A DNA stretch of 64,000 bases, taken from Datura wrightii. Lineage: Eukaryota; Streptophyta; Magnoliopsida; Solanales; Solanaceae. Positions 35,236 through 46,553 of this stretch are shown here, in pieces. Under the pieces are notes generated by a model. The model was given only the letters and a program-made list of their open reading frames with translations, was not told the DNA's origin and did not search any database. The position numbers and the translations under genes were made by a program. How positions within the stretch are numbered: position 1 is the stretch's first letter; every line of letters starts with the position of its first letter. The stretch covers positions 153,897,001 to 153,961,000 of the forward strand of contig JASDFA010000003.1 of the NCBI GenBank assembly GCA_035772735.1, read 5' to 3'.

Positions 35236-35660
35236 AATGATTGAATGAAGGTTTTTACTAATATTAGAGATGAAAAGTATAAAATATAAGTAAAATCAAT
35301 AAAGATTTTAACAAAATTTTAACGAGATAATTTAGGGAAAATAAAGACTTTTATTTTAGAAAGCGTTTCAGCTTTTAAGGAGGTGAGTGACAAAATAAGC
35401 TCCAGCATAATTCAAGCCTCAATTGATCATGTTGTATTTAAAAAAACAAACTACATCTCTACACTACCAAGACTCATGTCGAAACAGGGACTGGCAGGTG
35501 GTCCAATTCTACAGGACCTCTCCGGGTTCGGCATCACGAATGGTCAGCATATGGATATCCATCTTTTCTTCTCCATAGTCTCTTTCAGTCATTGCTATGA
35601 ATAGATTCTCTATCCCTTATGTGATACACTCATTAGGTTCTAGCGTGATCCCTGTGCTAT
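35236..35660 (-). other. Non-coding gap between protease and RT, candidate Ogre intron
   Basis: An AT-rich segment (35255-35370 especially) without a continuing frame lies between the protease/G-patch region and the RT ATG. Ogre elements have an intron at about this place, removed to join gag-protease with RT. I do not see convincing splice sites on both sides. Confidence 0.4.
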
Positions 35661-35669
35661 AGCTGACAC

Positions 35670-36540
35670 CTACTTCGGTACAAACACTTTCTTTTCAAAT
35701 TGCATGTTGCAGGCCCTTCCTAGGGTAGGCTCATATCCAAGTCCAATGGTATTGTTCTGATGCTTCAACTGAATTGGTTCAATTATGCAATCGGACTTGA
35801 CTCCGAGTCTGGTTTTGGGCTGATATCTGTACTTCAACATTTCCAAGGCCACTATTTTTGTTGTTTTTGAAATCTTCACTCTGTTGGATTCCATCTTTCC
35901 CCAACCTTCACATCTTGCATGATTTCTATAGCATGAAAAGTAGCTCTATCCAATTCTTCAATGATTGGTAAGGTATTTGCATAATAAATGGGGTGACTGA
36001 GTTCTCCGTGAACCACGACCTCTGCGTGGTCCTATTCAAACTTAAGAACTAATGGAGAATGGAGGGAACCGCTCTTTCCATATGGAAACAAGATCTCCCT
36101 AACAACAGTTTATAAGTAGATAAGACGTCCATTGCTTGGAACAAGACGAGTAACTCAGCAGGTCCGATCTATAATGTCAGGTGTGTTTCTCCAAAGACGC
36201 CCTTTTACGCTCCATTGAAAGCTCTGACCTTCACGAGGCTTTCTCTCATCTCTCCCATGCTTATCCCCATGTATTTTAGAGTAGTAAGAGGACATATGTT
36301 GCAACCAGAGCTGCCGTCGATTAGTACTCGGGACACAAACTTATTGCCGCATCTTACTGTGATATGGAGCGCTTTATTATGTCCTACTCTTTCTGGTGGT
36401 TGTTCATCATCATGGAAAGATATATTGTTAGCTTCTAATATTCACCCAGTAGCTGCAACTAATGTTTTGCTTGTGGTTCCTTCTGGTATGCCCACTCCAT
36501 TTAACACTCTAGCCAAAGCACTCCTATGAGCTTCAGAGCT
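35670..36540 (-). pseudogene. Ogre protease region with G-patch-like motif
   Basis: The retropepsin active site VLIDGSSGCNICPL is readable on minus with its Asp codon at 36316-36318, followed by LTTLKYMGI. A TAA interrupts soon after, near 36210. Downstream, 35670-35894 contains KHQNNTIGLGYEPTLGRA, a GLGYEP G-patch-like motif typical of the segment between protease and RT in this lineage. Confidence 0.8.
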
Positions 36541-37114
36541 CATCAGCAAGGACATCATGGATATCTAGGCTGGTGTCTTTTTCAATTGTTCCTCGACTGA
36601 GTAATCCTTGATCTGTATCTTCTTCCAAAATCCTGTAATTTCAGCATCAGTAACATTCCTCTTTTGATTTTATTCTCTCCCCGATGTTGGTTTGTTGAGG
36701 TTATTGAGGACGTAACATCTTCCTGATCTGGTCAATCCGTAAGCTGTTGTAGTGTTTATCATCTTAGCCTTTATTTTCGCCTGGTAATCCCACCGTACAG
36801 CCTGAGAGTTATAGTTCAATTTCTTGGCAATTACGGTGGTCACTACAGATATGGGTTGTACATCTAAATGGTCAGAGGTGCCCTTAGCTGGATTGTGATG
36901 AAAGGTGCAATCAGAAATGTTGTAGCGACTGCCTCTGTGTTTCCAACAAGCACGAGGTTCCCCTCATGTCATATTCTTCATCTAAGGCTATCATGTTTAC
37001 TCCTTGGTTCCCATGGTTCGGTAGTGGGTTGTTGTTTACATTTGGAGGCGCTAGAGTGCATTTAATCGTTCCATTCTTTATCAAAAACTCAATTCAGTTT
37101 CTCAAGATGTAGCA
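36541..37114 (-). other. Decayed gag-protease linker of the Ogre element
   Basis: Open frames on either strand are short. By position it should encode the end of gag and the start of protease, but I can read no motif with confidence. Confidence 0.4.
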
Positions 37115-38780
37115 CTACTCAGTGTCGTGTCCCTGAATACCTGAGTGACAAGCGCATTGCTTATTTCTATCAAAATTCTGAGGGATTGGTTCAGGAAGTC
37201 TTTTTTCAATAGGTTGCAGTAATCCTGCGGTCCTCAGCCTCTCAAACAATTGCGGCATTGGTGCATATGTTGGTCTATTTTGGTGGACGGGTGCTTGGAC
37301 AAGGGGATAGGATTTTGGTGGATTCTGACGTGCTGGTGCCCGAGGTGGATTATAGTGGGGTTGAGCATTATACACTGGATATGGAATATATGGGGTGTGC
37401 GCGACAATTTGGGGGTTGTTAGGGTATCAATTGGATGGCTCTCCATATTCATAGTAAGGTGCGACAGTCGAGACTTCTTCCTTCTTCTTCTTGGTGCCAC
37501 CGAGGGAACCTGACTGTATGGCCCTACTTGCAGCTTGCACTGCGGCCATGGATTGGATCTTTCTAGATTTAATGCCTTCATTCAAAAAGTCTCCTATTTT
37601 GACTAATTCCGCAAATTTCTGGCCCATCATTCCCAGTATCTTCTAAAAATAAATACCTTCTTAGGCTCAAATGAAGTACTTAGTAAGCTCACCTTCATCC
37701 AGCGGGTGTTGGACCTAGCATCCTCAATTTTCCAGTGTCGTGCGTATTCTTGAAATGACTCAAACGGTTTTTTCTAGATGTTGACTAATGAAAACTTGTC
37801 TAGAGTAATCTCGGTGTTGAACCTGAAGTGAGTCATGAAGTCTTCTACCATTTCTTGCCAATCACACCATTTACCGGGGGTCCTGGCAGGTTACCAGGTT
37901 AGTGCTTCTCCTGAAAGACTTCAGATAAACAATTTCATCCTTAACCTCTTGTTTCTTCCTATTCCCCACTAACTTATCATAATAAGCCCTCAAATGGGCG
38001 TGGGGATCACCCGTCCCATCAAATATGTCAAACTTGGGTGGTTCGTATCCCACTAGCATGTCAATATCAGGATGAATACACAAGTAATTGTAATCCAGAC
38101 TTTCACTTCCTCGGTTGATTTGCAAGCTTTTCAGTGCCCTCTTCAGACTGTCAAGCTTACTAGTTATTGAATCTTATTCTTTTATTCGAGCATCTTTCTC
38201 CATTTCTGCGTACTAATCAACCTCGTGGGGACTCTAACTATGACTGGTGTCGTGTAAGTAGGAGCCTCAAACGTATACACAGGTGGCACATGCGAATCAT
38301 AAGAAGTCGCCACGTGTGCCCCAGGTCTGTGCTGCGTGTTGGGTAAGCAGACATGGTACCAGCTTGATTTGATAGTGACAGGCTAGGTGCAGTCCTTACT
38401 GTAGAGGGAGAATTTGGTGGTCCATTAGCGCAATTGGGGACATATAGAGTTTGTTTACTAGGATTTGGCAAATTGGTGGGAATCATTGAAGGTAGGCCAG
38501 AATTGGCAGGGGGTATCTGGGGTGAACACGCAGATTTAGGAAAGTGTTCCGGAGCGGGCGTCTCTAAAGATGGGAAGTGAAGCGAGTGTGAGAAGGTTGC
38601 CACGTTAAGCCTCGTCATGTCTCGCACTTGGCTCAGTTCTTCCTACAACACCTCAAGTTCCTGCTCTAGGTGAGCCATTTGCTCGTCATTTCGCACATCT
38701 GCCCTTTTTTGTGAGCTTTCAGGATTTTCGGTAGACATAAGGACGTTCGCAATAGTGTTGGATTCTTCAGACTCAGTCAT
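37115..38780 (-). pseudogene. Ogre/Tat gag
   Basis: It starts at an ATG near 38780 (MTESEESNTI). The gag core is at 37871-38125 (YEPPKFDIFDGTGDPHAHLRAY is the family signature; written here only in part), then decayed sequence at 37630-37870 with several stops, a frame at 37427-37630 (MMGQKFAELVKIGDFL), a proline-rich segment and a zinc-finger-like motif CACHSGIQGHDTE near 37115-37160. Gag forms the particle shell and binds RNA. Multiple frameshifts and stops make it non-functional. Confidence 0.85.
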
Positions 38781-39195
38781 CTTGCTTTTAGATCTCAAAC
38801 TATAGTGCAACTTAGTCAATTTGATCAACACAAATCAACCTCTGTTACCGGGGGGCGGAAAAAAATAATTGCAGGAAGAATAGACAAAAGACAAGGAGTT
38901 AGTTTAGCCAATTTGATTTGAGCATATATATAAAATTAACATGTGAACAAATAATATTAAACAAACGAATCCTATGCATTGAAGGGCCTCTTTTTTGTCA
39001 GAGGTAGGCCTACGTTGCATACAAGTTGATAACAAATGATTCATTTCGACACATTCAGAGCCCATAATGATCTTATTTAACAAAAGAAGTTTTGGGAGTT
39101 ACAACAAAGTCATTAGAGATCGAAAGGAGAAAATACAAAGGATGGCCCCAAGGGCATACAAAGGTGATGTAGAAAAGGGGTACAAGAGATAGGAC

Positions 39196-40858
39196 TTAAG
39201 GCCATGTAGGGTCGTCATCATTTGACAGATTGTAGTGGAATCCGGGGTGGTACTCGAGATACTTAAGGAAATCATCTTCTGAGGACTCCTCAGTGTCACC
39301 CATTTGCCAGCCCTCTTCCTTTCCATATCTCTCTGGCCTAAATTCTGATTGGGTCTCCGACTCTCCTTCGGGATGCTGTGTTGGAATATTTTTGGGTTTC
39401 TTTCCTGGACCATTCTCCATTATTCCACCATTATTGTGGTCGTATATGATGGGGTCTTCCTTGGGGTCTTCTTCGATAGGGTTTTCTTCGATGGGGTCTC
39501 CCTCAGGGTCTTGTTCAATGGGATCTTTCTCAGGGTCTTCTTTAGGATCTTTTTTGATGGTGTATTCCTCAGGATCTTCTTCGATAGGGTCTTCCTCCGT
39601 CCTAAGTAATTCAGGATCTCCTTCAATCCCCTGTATCATGTGGTTTATGAAACTTGGAATCATTTGTATGAACATGGGGATTATCAGATCCATACGTGGT
39701 AGTATCTCGAGCCTGACCCAATCAGCTAGGACAATGTCTTCTACCTAGTCATAGCCTACTCAACCTGGAGGGAATTTAGGGCCTCCTACTTTGAACCAAG
39801 CATAATACTCAGACGTGCACCACTTGGTCTCTTCTATGTTGAGCATTCTTACGTACCTTCACTCATTTTGAAAGTTTATTATCCGTGTTGTAGGGATGAG
39901 AGCTTCAAACCCGTCCTCATATGGGGTCATACCAAAGAGGTGTGTGTTGAAGAAGAACAAATTGCCTCATCACCCTAAGCGGGGCATACGGCTGAATACC
40001 CCTTAACCTAATCAACTTAACAAAGTACTGATGTGGGGCTCTCAATCTAACTCTTCCTGCCAACCACAGGTATTTCCATTGGACATAATCCCCTGTGATG
40101 TTGGGCAGAAAGACATGCTACTCCGCCTCTCCAATTAGTGCATTCCAGAACCTCATTCTCTCTTTATGGCTCTGGATTCTGCTGCGGGCATCAATACAAT
40201 AATCCATGTCGGCGTGGTGCTGGTAGCACTGTTCCATCGCCCAAACCTGTAGCAGTAAATTGCAACCTTCGAAGAAATCGTGTCCTCTTGAGCATGTTGA
40301 TAACGCTCGAAGTATTTCAAGGATCATAGGAACAAGTGTCTATTCTTTTGGACCTATAAATATGATTATAACCAATAGAAGGAGGTTTATGTTGATCTTG
40401 CGCTGCCTTTTTGGGAATACCAGAGTCCCCTAGAAGGCCATTGTGAAAACTTGTGGTCGCAACTGCTACCATCTCCCATGGGTGCAGGCGAACTCATTCC
40501 GATGTTGGTCATAGCTGTCTTGGAGACTGAACCTTTTGAAGAGATACTCCAACTTGACTTGTCCATCTTCTATATCCCTTAGAGATGGGTAGACATGTAA
40601 TCCCAAAAATCATAAAAACTTCTCCCTTGATATGAATGAAGGGAGCGCAGGCTTGTTCTGTGAACCCACTTATCTCCTCTATAGTAGGGGTATTTCGAAG
40701 TCTAGAAATTTGAAAACACAGGCTTTCTTCTGTCAAATGGGAGTCCTGTGAACCCACTTATCTCCTCTAGAGTAGGGGTTATTTCGAAGTCTAGAAATTT
40801 GAATGTGACAGTGGCTGGATTCCAAAATTCTATCATTAAGGTGATGAAAGTTTTGTTA
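39196..40858 (-). pseudogene. Ogre ORF1, main part
   Basis: ORF1 lies upstream of gag, as in Ogre elements. Recognisable pieces on minus are a segment with FWNPATVTFKF and TLEEISGFTGLP (40702-40858), a repeated degenerate copy of the TIEEISGFTE motif (40509-40757), a block at 40118-40327 (CYQHHADMDYCIDARSR) and an acidic C-terminal end at 39196-39693. The W-P...F-F...TLEEI pattern is what I know from Ogre ORF1 and resembles plant mobile domain proteins; its role is unknown. The frame is interrupted at 40858 by the LARD and resumes at 53747. Several other stops and shifts occur. Confidence 0.75.
39440..39600 (-). repeat. Acidic DP-E repeat within ORF1
   Basis: On minus the frame encodes repeated units such as EEDP, KEDP and EGDPIEE in steps of five or six residues, highly acidic. 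The DNA shows GGGTCTTCTTCGATA-like 15-18-bp units on plus, so replication slippage can expand it. Confidence 0.75.
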
Positions 40859-40863
40859 GAGTG
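40859..40863. repeat. Target site duplication GAGTG, left
   Basis: GAGTG directly before the LARD 5' LTR, identical to 53742-53746. Confidence 0.95.
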
Positions 40864-41961
40864 TGTTGACACCCAATTTTGACCGACCTGCACTAAATAT
40901 GTTGCTTATATATGTATATATTTGTTTATATATTTTATGCAAAAATTCGACTTATTTTTTGTATTTATAAAATAATTTATTATCATAATATGGCGAAAAT
41001 TATTTCAAGTTATATATATATGATTTATATTAATTTAAATTTTTGATACTAAATAATTACACCGTATATAATATAATTTATATTAACATGCGCCCTTATT
41101 TCGAAATATATTCTTTACTTAATATACTATTTACATAATTTTTCTAAATTTTACAAATTATTTGACTAATATTATTACTCGAATTTATAAATTATTTATG
41201 TAAATAATATGATTTTTATAATATTTGATAACCTGATTTTATATTTTAGTCATTAAATTTTTTGTAAATAATAGTTTAGTTATATGATATTTACATAAGT
41301 ATATTTAAATTTAGAATTTATTTATTAATAATAATATTTATATGATTTTCTTATAATTTAAATTATTTTATATCTATTTATTAAATTATTTTAAAGTGTA
41401 GTATGTTTATTAACTTAATAGCAGCTAAATCCAATTTCAATCAATTCATTTAAATTCTAGCCATCTTTCATTCAATTTCATTTCAATTTCGGCCACTTTC
41501 TATTGAGTTTATGTCAATTTTAGCCACTTTTGATCAATTGTGGCTACTATTTAAATTCAATTTCCATCCAAATTAATTCCCAACCCGTTTAACCAAATCC
41601 GTCTAGATCCGCTCCATTAACCCACTACCCGTTTGACCCATGATCCGCCCCAAAAGCTATGATTTAATCCTAGTCGTTCTATATCTTTAATCCTACGGTT
41701 GGGATTAAATTCCTAACACTCCCTTATTACCTCATCTACACCCAAACCCTAAAACATTTTTTTCTTCTCCTTCCCCACTTAATAGCAGCCGCCTCCCTCT
41801 CTTCTCTCCCTCGTCCTCGCCGGCGAAAACCCATTTTTCCGGCGAAACCAACATCCCATCTACTCCACTCTCTCTCTCTCTCTAAAAGTTTTCTCCATTC
41901 CCATTCTTCCCTCTTCTCTCCATCTCCTTCATCTCCCATCTCACCATTTTTTCAGGCCACC

Positions 41962-42342
41962 ATGGCCGGAGAAAACAACACCACCAGTCGCCTCCACTTT
42001 CTCGCCATCCTCTTCCCCTTTTCTCCATTTTTTCCGGCGAAACCCGACACCACCATTAATTCCGGCCACTATTGGCCGAAAAACTTCATCAACCCCTTCA
42101 CCTCTTCTCCCCTCTTCTCTCCCCATCTTCACCGCCGAAAAACCACAAAAGGCCGGCGCCGCATTACTTTCCTCTCGTCGTTGCTCCGGTCGAAACCACT
42201 TCATCCGCCATGTCCGGCCAGTGAAGCTATTGATCACCGCCGACCCAAAGTTTTCATACATGTAAGTATGAATATGCCCATTATTTCTTCATTGTTCCAT
42301 GTGTTATTACACATAATGATTTTTAATCCTATCTACTCATAA
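41962..42342 (+). other. 126-codon open frame in the LTR with a splice donor, doubtful gene
   Basis: The ATG stands in a near-ideal plant/eukaryote context (GGCCACCATGGCCGG), preceded by a CT-repeat leader-like stretch. The product would start MAGENNTTSRLHFLAILFPF and be Pro/Ser/Arg-rich. Near codon 97 the DNA reads ACATGTAAGTATG, a good 5' splice site, after which the frame is AT-rich and intron-like. The copy in the 3' LTR (50955-51335) is nearly identical. It resembles the first exon of a captured plant gene, but it sits upstream of the LTR TATA box and I recognise no family. Confidence 0.3.
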
Positions 42343-43009
42343 TTGCTAATCTTTTCTCATTTGCAATGCTAATTAATAATTTATATTTCCAGATCTTAAG
42401 TTCATGCAATTACATAGATTATTGTTTGAAATTACATCTAGATTGTTATACTTGAAAAACATGAATTTTAATTACAATATTGTTATAAATTAACCAATAT
42501 CTAATTTTATATATTAATGTGTGTTAATTTTAGGTCTCTTACGTTTGTATTTTTGTGAGAAAATTTCAGATCGTTAAATTTTTTTTTTATGTGGTTTGTT
42601 CATTAAGTTTTGCATTTTTTACCTAGCTAAATAAATATTTGAATGTTTTAAATATGGAGCATGATTATGTTCTCGTTGATTCTTAATTGTATGATTGCTC
42701 TGATTAATAATTTATTTTTGTAAAATTATCATGTATTAATTTTTAGATGCTAATTAATTTTCTGTCCGTTGAAAATTTCATTTTTATTTGTCTTGATTAA
42801 TGGTATAAACATTTTAAATTAATTGTCATGTCTACTTTTAAAAAGAAAAAGTAAAGATTCTTTACTTTACTTTAATCATTATTTACTTTCATCATTATGT
42901 TTCACTTTTGACTAACTTTACTTTTTGATGGGTCCGCTTTTTAAATTAATAAGTAAAAGAATCTGGTTAATTTAAATTCTTTGCCTTTAACGGCTCTTAC
43001 GGGGGGAAT

Positions 43010-43018
43010 TATATAAAC
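43010..43018 (+). promoter_or_regulatory. TATA box of the LARD 5' LTR
   Basis: TATATAAAC follows a G-run (ACGGGGGGAATTA), with the purine-rich stretch and the folded leader downstream. Transcription would start near 43045. The 3' LTR copy is at 52004. Confidence 0.65.
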
Positions 43019-43131
43019 AGACATTTCTCATCTTCTTTAGAAGAAGACGGGGGAGGAGAACACTTAGAGAGAATAATTTATTTATTTTTATAATACTGCT
43101 CTGCTTCTAAAAATTCTCCATCCTTCTTTCA

Positions 43132-43188
43132 CCTCAATACGAGCACTGCTCGGAATCCTCGAGATTCTTGTGATCTTGACGCATTGAG
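43132..43188 (+). other. Folded leader segment of the LARD 5' LTR
   Basis: The outer stem CTCAATACG/CGCATTGAG (one A-C mismatch) encloses GAGC/GCTC and GAATC (43153-43157)/GATTC (43163-43167). The old copy at 1117-1174 has GGATC/GATCC in the second hairpin, a compensated A-T to G-C exchange. Confidence 0.6.
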
Positions 43189-44731
43189 TGTGAGTAACAA
43201 TCGCGGTATCCGTGATGTTTGATTTTCTTTTGCTTTCGTCATTTACCGTTTGAGATTATTTTGCGTCTACGGTTGTGCTAACCTTTAAACAGGTATCATC
43301 TTAATCTGGCATTCATTCGGGACGAAAGGAGGCTACCGGAATTTCTTTAATGTTATTTATTTTAATGTGTCATAATTATTCATTCTATTTTATGTTTGTA
43401 ATATTTGTAATATAAACTCATAATAGTGAAAGGGGTTTGGGGGTGGGGATTGATGTTTTAATTGTTTATTTATTTATTTATTAATAATAGCTTCACCTAG
43501 AATGCATGTTCATAAGATTTTAATAATATAAGCAACAATAGAAATCATGCCTATAGGTCTTAAATAATTCAATTTAAAATGCAGCAATTTATTTCATGCG
43601 AATTTAGGGTGACATTTAGACATCATGCCTAAATTATTTTATTCTTTACAACATTAATTTACTTGGGTCATTTTTGATAGTTTGTTGCTAGAATTATTTT
43701 AATGAGTAGGTTTTACATGCACTAGACATCATGGCTTTAGGATAAATTTTAATATGGCTACGTTCACTAGAAATCATGATCATAGGTTTAATAAAGAGGC
43801 CTATTTGAAACCCCCTTTGATGATTAATTGTTTGTTTGAATTTACTTACCTGTTTGACATTAATGTTTTTTTAACGAAGCCTAAGAATTTTAGAACCCAA
43901 AATCCCATTTAGTAGTCCATCGCCTCTTGGATATCAGGATTGGGACGGGTAAGCACTTGTTAGGGCGTTAGTCTTTTCCACCTAGATCGCTTAAGCTTAA
44001 CAATAATTAATTAACTAGGTGGGTAGACGGGAGATGATGAAACAGACAGGCTATTGCTGATTTCACTTATGAAGCGCATATTTATTTTGTAAATACAAAG
44101 CAACCTATTACTCCCATCTTTTCTAAATTCATTTTTTCTAAGAAGCTTTAAATATTTTAAAATTATCATTGTTATGTTCAAATATTGATATATTTTCATC
44201 TAAAAAAAAAATTTTGTTAAAAATATATAATATATACGATTTTCTTAAAATGATTTTTTCTCAAGTTATACATATATATATATATATATATATTATTCTC
44301 TTCAAACTATCTTGATTTTAAAAATAGAATAGAAGGGAGTAGTATCGAATTGGGCCCGTTTTCAGCCTTGTCAAAACCTGATCCCACTAAGTTTTATATT
44401 TTAGTTTCTGCTAATTTAGTATTTAAGTTAGTATTCTATTTATGTTTAATAATTCATCGACTTTATGTGATCACTTAGTTAATACCCCCATTTAATGATG
44501 AGTACGGCCGGGAACCACATTTGTGGACCTCGAAAGGTGCCTAACACCTTCCTTTTGAGGTAATTTAAGCCCTTACCCCAACTCTGGTTGACTTAGGTAA
44601 CAAATTAGTTTAGAATGGTGCCCTAACGCACCTTAATTCGTTAGGTGGCGACTCTTCTTTTCCACCCTTAAGAGTCCTCGATGTCGAAACCCGCCTTTTG
44701 CCCGCGAGGGGAAAAATGGGGCGCGACAGAA

Positions 44732-44749
44732 TGGCGACTCTGCTGGGGA
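44732..44749 (+). other. Primer-binding site for tRNA-Arg
   Basis: TGGCGACTCTGCTGGGGA, 3 nt after the 5' LTR end, is complementary to the 3' end (including CCA) of plant tRNA-Arg(ACG), allowing one G-U pair. tRNA-Arg priming is typical of Ogre elements. Confidence 0.88.
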
Positions 44750-46085
44750 TATTAGGCTTTAACCATTACGTGTTTATTTAAATGGAGTTTAATTAACTGT
44801 TAACTTGCTAAGTGTTTGATTTATTTTCTTATTTTTGACTTTATCATGAAGTTACTAACCGTTTTCTTTGTTTTCTTATTGTTTATTATTTCTTATGTAA
44901 TTGTCGATAAATAAATTGTTGTAATTTTCTTTTATTTATCTGACATATCGGTCATACTTCCCCCACTTGGGAATTTCACACTTTCACACACAATGACGGT
45001 TGCGTGGTTTCACGGCCGTTCACCAGTTTAAAACACCTCGAGGATTGTTTGTGATTTGGTCGATCAGCGGTGCGTCGACGGTCATAAGCTTCCTCACTCT
45101 CGAGTTGTCCGCTCGAGGGAACCGTGTCATACCCACTTCTACTCTTAGATCGTGACCGTGTACTCCTTTAGCAAGGCTTGCACTTCTTTTTAAAACTTAG
45201 AAAAATCGCGACGTCCATGGTACGTCAAGATTAAATAGAAACTTGCCCTAAGTCTTAAGGGATCAGTTTTAATCCCGATAAAAGACGATTCATGAATTGT
45301 GTGCATCTTAAGATAATTTTGTTTAAAATATCGTCATTGTGCTCCCGGGTGGGTAGGATAGCCTAACCTTTCTTTTATTGCAGGCACAATGAGTCTCCCA
45401 ACTTCGTATCCAAGATTCGGCATGGTTAGCTTGGTGGTCGAATTTAGGAGATCGCCACCATTTCGACAAAGTAGCAGAAGATCCGAAGAAGTTGGATGCA
45501 GACGAAGATGTTTTTAAGATTTACTGTTTTATTGTAATTCTTGTGATCTTATATAATAATAAAGTTTATTTTTTGGGGTTTATTTTGGAGTAAAATGACG
45601 ATATTTAATAACAAGTTCTCTTTAACTCGTTAGTCCTACCTTTGGCATAAAAGAGGCCCCCAAATCAGGAAGATGTATAAACGTGTTTAATTTTTTTTTA
45701 TTTACCATGTGAAATATATTTAATGTGTTTGTTTCATCAACTACATGTCATGCTTCAATTTTTCTGTTTATTATTTATCTTGGTCCCCTTCCTAAAATCA
45801 TGCTTCTATCAAGCCTCGCATCACTTTCATAAGTTTTCCTCCAGCACCCCATCAAACCTTATATCCTCAAAACAATCTTCGTCATGCCTACTCCCTTCCT
45901 CAAAATCAACATTCGCATAATACATATGCAACTCATTCAAATCAAGCCATACCGCAAAAAATCGCCCACCATGTTTCATTATTTACCTCATACAGTTACA
46001 TCCAACATGTCTCACGCTTCAAGAGATCGTACCCTAAGCCCATTTATATCTAGACTGCTCCGGTCATCCATCACATAGATGATGC
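44750..46085 (+). other. LARD leader region, with a small frame at 45389-45520
   Basis: No retroelement protein motif is present. A 43-codon frame (MSLPTSYPRFGM...) begins at 45389, 6 nt after TTTTATTGCAG, a good 3' splice acceptor at 45383. It could be the relic of the start of ORF1 or of nothing. The remainder is AT-rich with a few short frames. Confidence 0.4.
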
Positions 46086-46146
46086 GAACTACGTCCGACC
46101 TGATTCCTTTCGGATACGTAGGCAGCCCATTTTGGGTTCGGTCTCA
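46086..46146 (+). repeat. CTACGT...ACGTAG motif, LARD copy 1
   Basis: GAACTACGTCCGACCTGATT, a short spacer, then GGATACGTAGGCAGCCC and GGTTCGGTC. Arms CTACGT and ACGTAG can pair, as can the inner ATTCC and GGAT. Confidence 0.75.
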
Positions 46147-46442
46147 ATCAAATAAATTTTCTTTCTCCTCATATCCCAATCAAATTGCCTCCTCCACCTA
46201 CACTCCAAAGGCAACCAATTTTTTTAAAATCCTCTGATTCAACAATCTCGCAAGCCCGCGAGACCCCGAGCAAGTTCATCTGAGCAGTATACTCCTTTGG
46301 ATGAATCTATAATCCAACTGAAAGACATGATCCAAGCGCTAATTGATGCCAAGGTTATCCACCCGAGTTGAAAGTTGGTGCCCAATGCTATCCTCAACTT
46401 GATTTATTTCTTTGTTCGAAAACCTTTCATTTCTTGTATTCT

Positions 46443-46507
46443 GAACTACGTCGGACCTGATTCCTATTTAAGAGGGATACGTAGGCGCCCTTATGGGGTT
46501 CGGTCTA
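46443..46507 (+). repeat. CTACGT...ACGTAG motif, LARD copy 2
   Basis: GAACTACGTCGGACCTGATT, then GGGATACGTAGGCGCCC and GGTTCGGTC, 357 bp after copy 1. Confidence 0.75.
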
Positions 46508-46553
46508 TATCTCAATAAAATTTCCTTTCTCCTTTCCTTTTCCAACCGGGGCA

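Larger units (their letters stand above)
40864..44728 (+). mobile_element. 5' LTR of the LARD
   Basis: 3865 bp, from TGTTGACACCCAATTTTGAC to GGGGCGCGACA. In order it has an AT-rich first 550 bp, a C+T-rich G+C-richer block at about 41730-42250, a TATA box at 43010, a folded leader at 43132 and an AT tract near 44273. The same family as 1-3731, much younger. Confidence 0.95.

Noticed and set aside
39293..39748. Ser/Gly-rich plus-strand frames
   Set aside because: They are antisense of the acidic repeat in ORF1.
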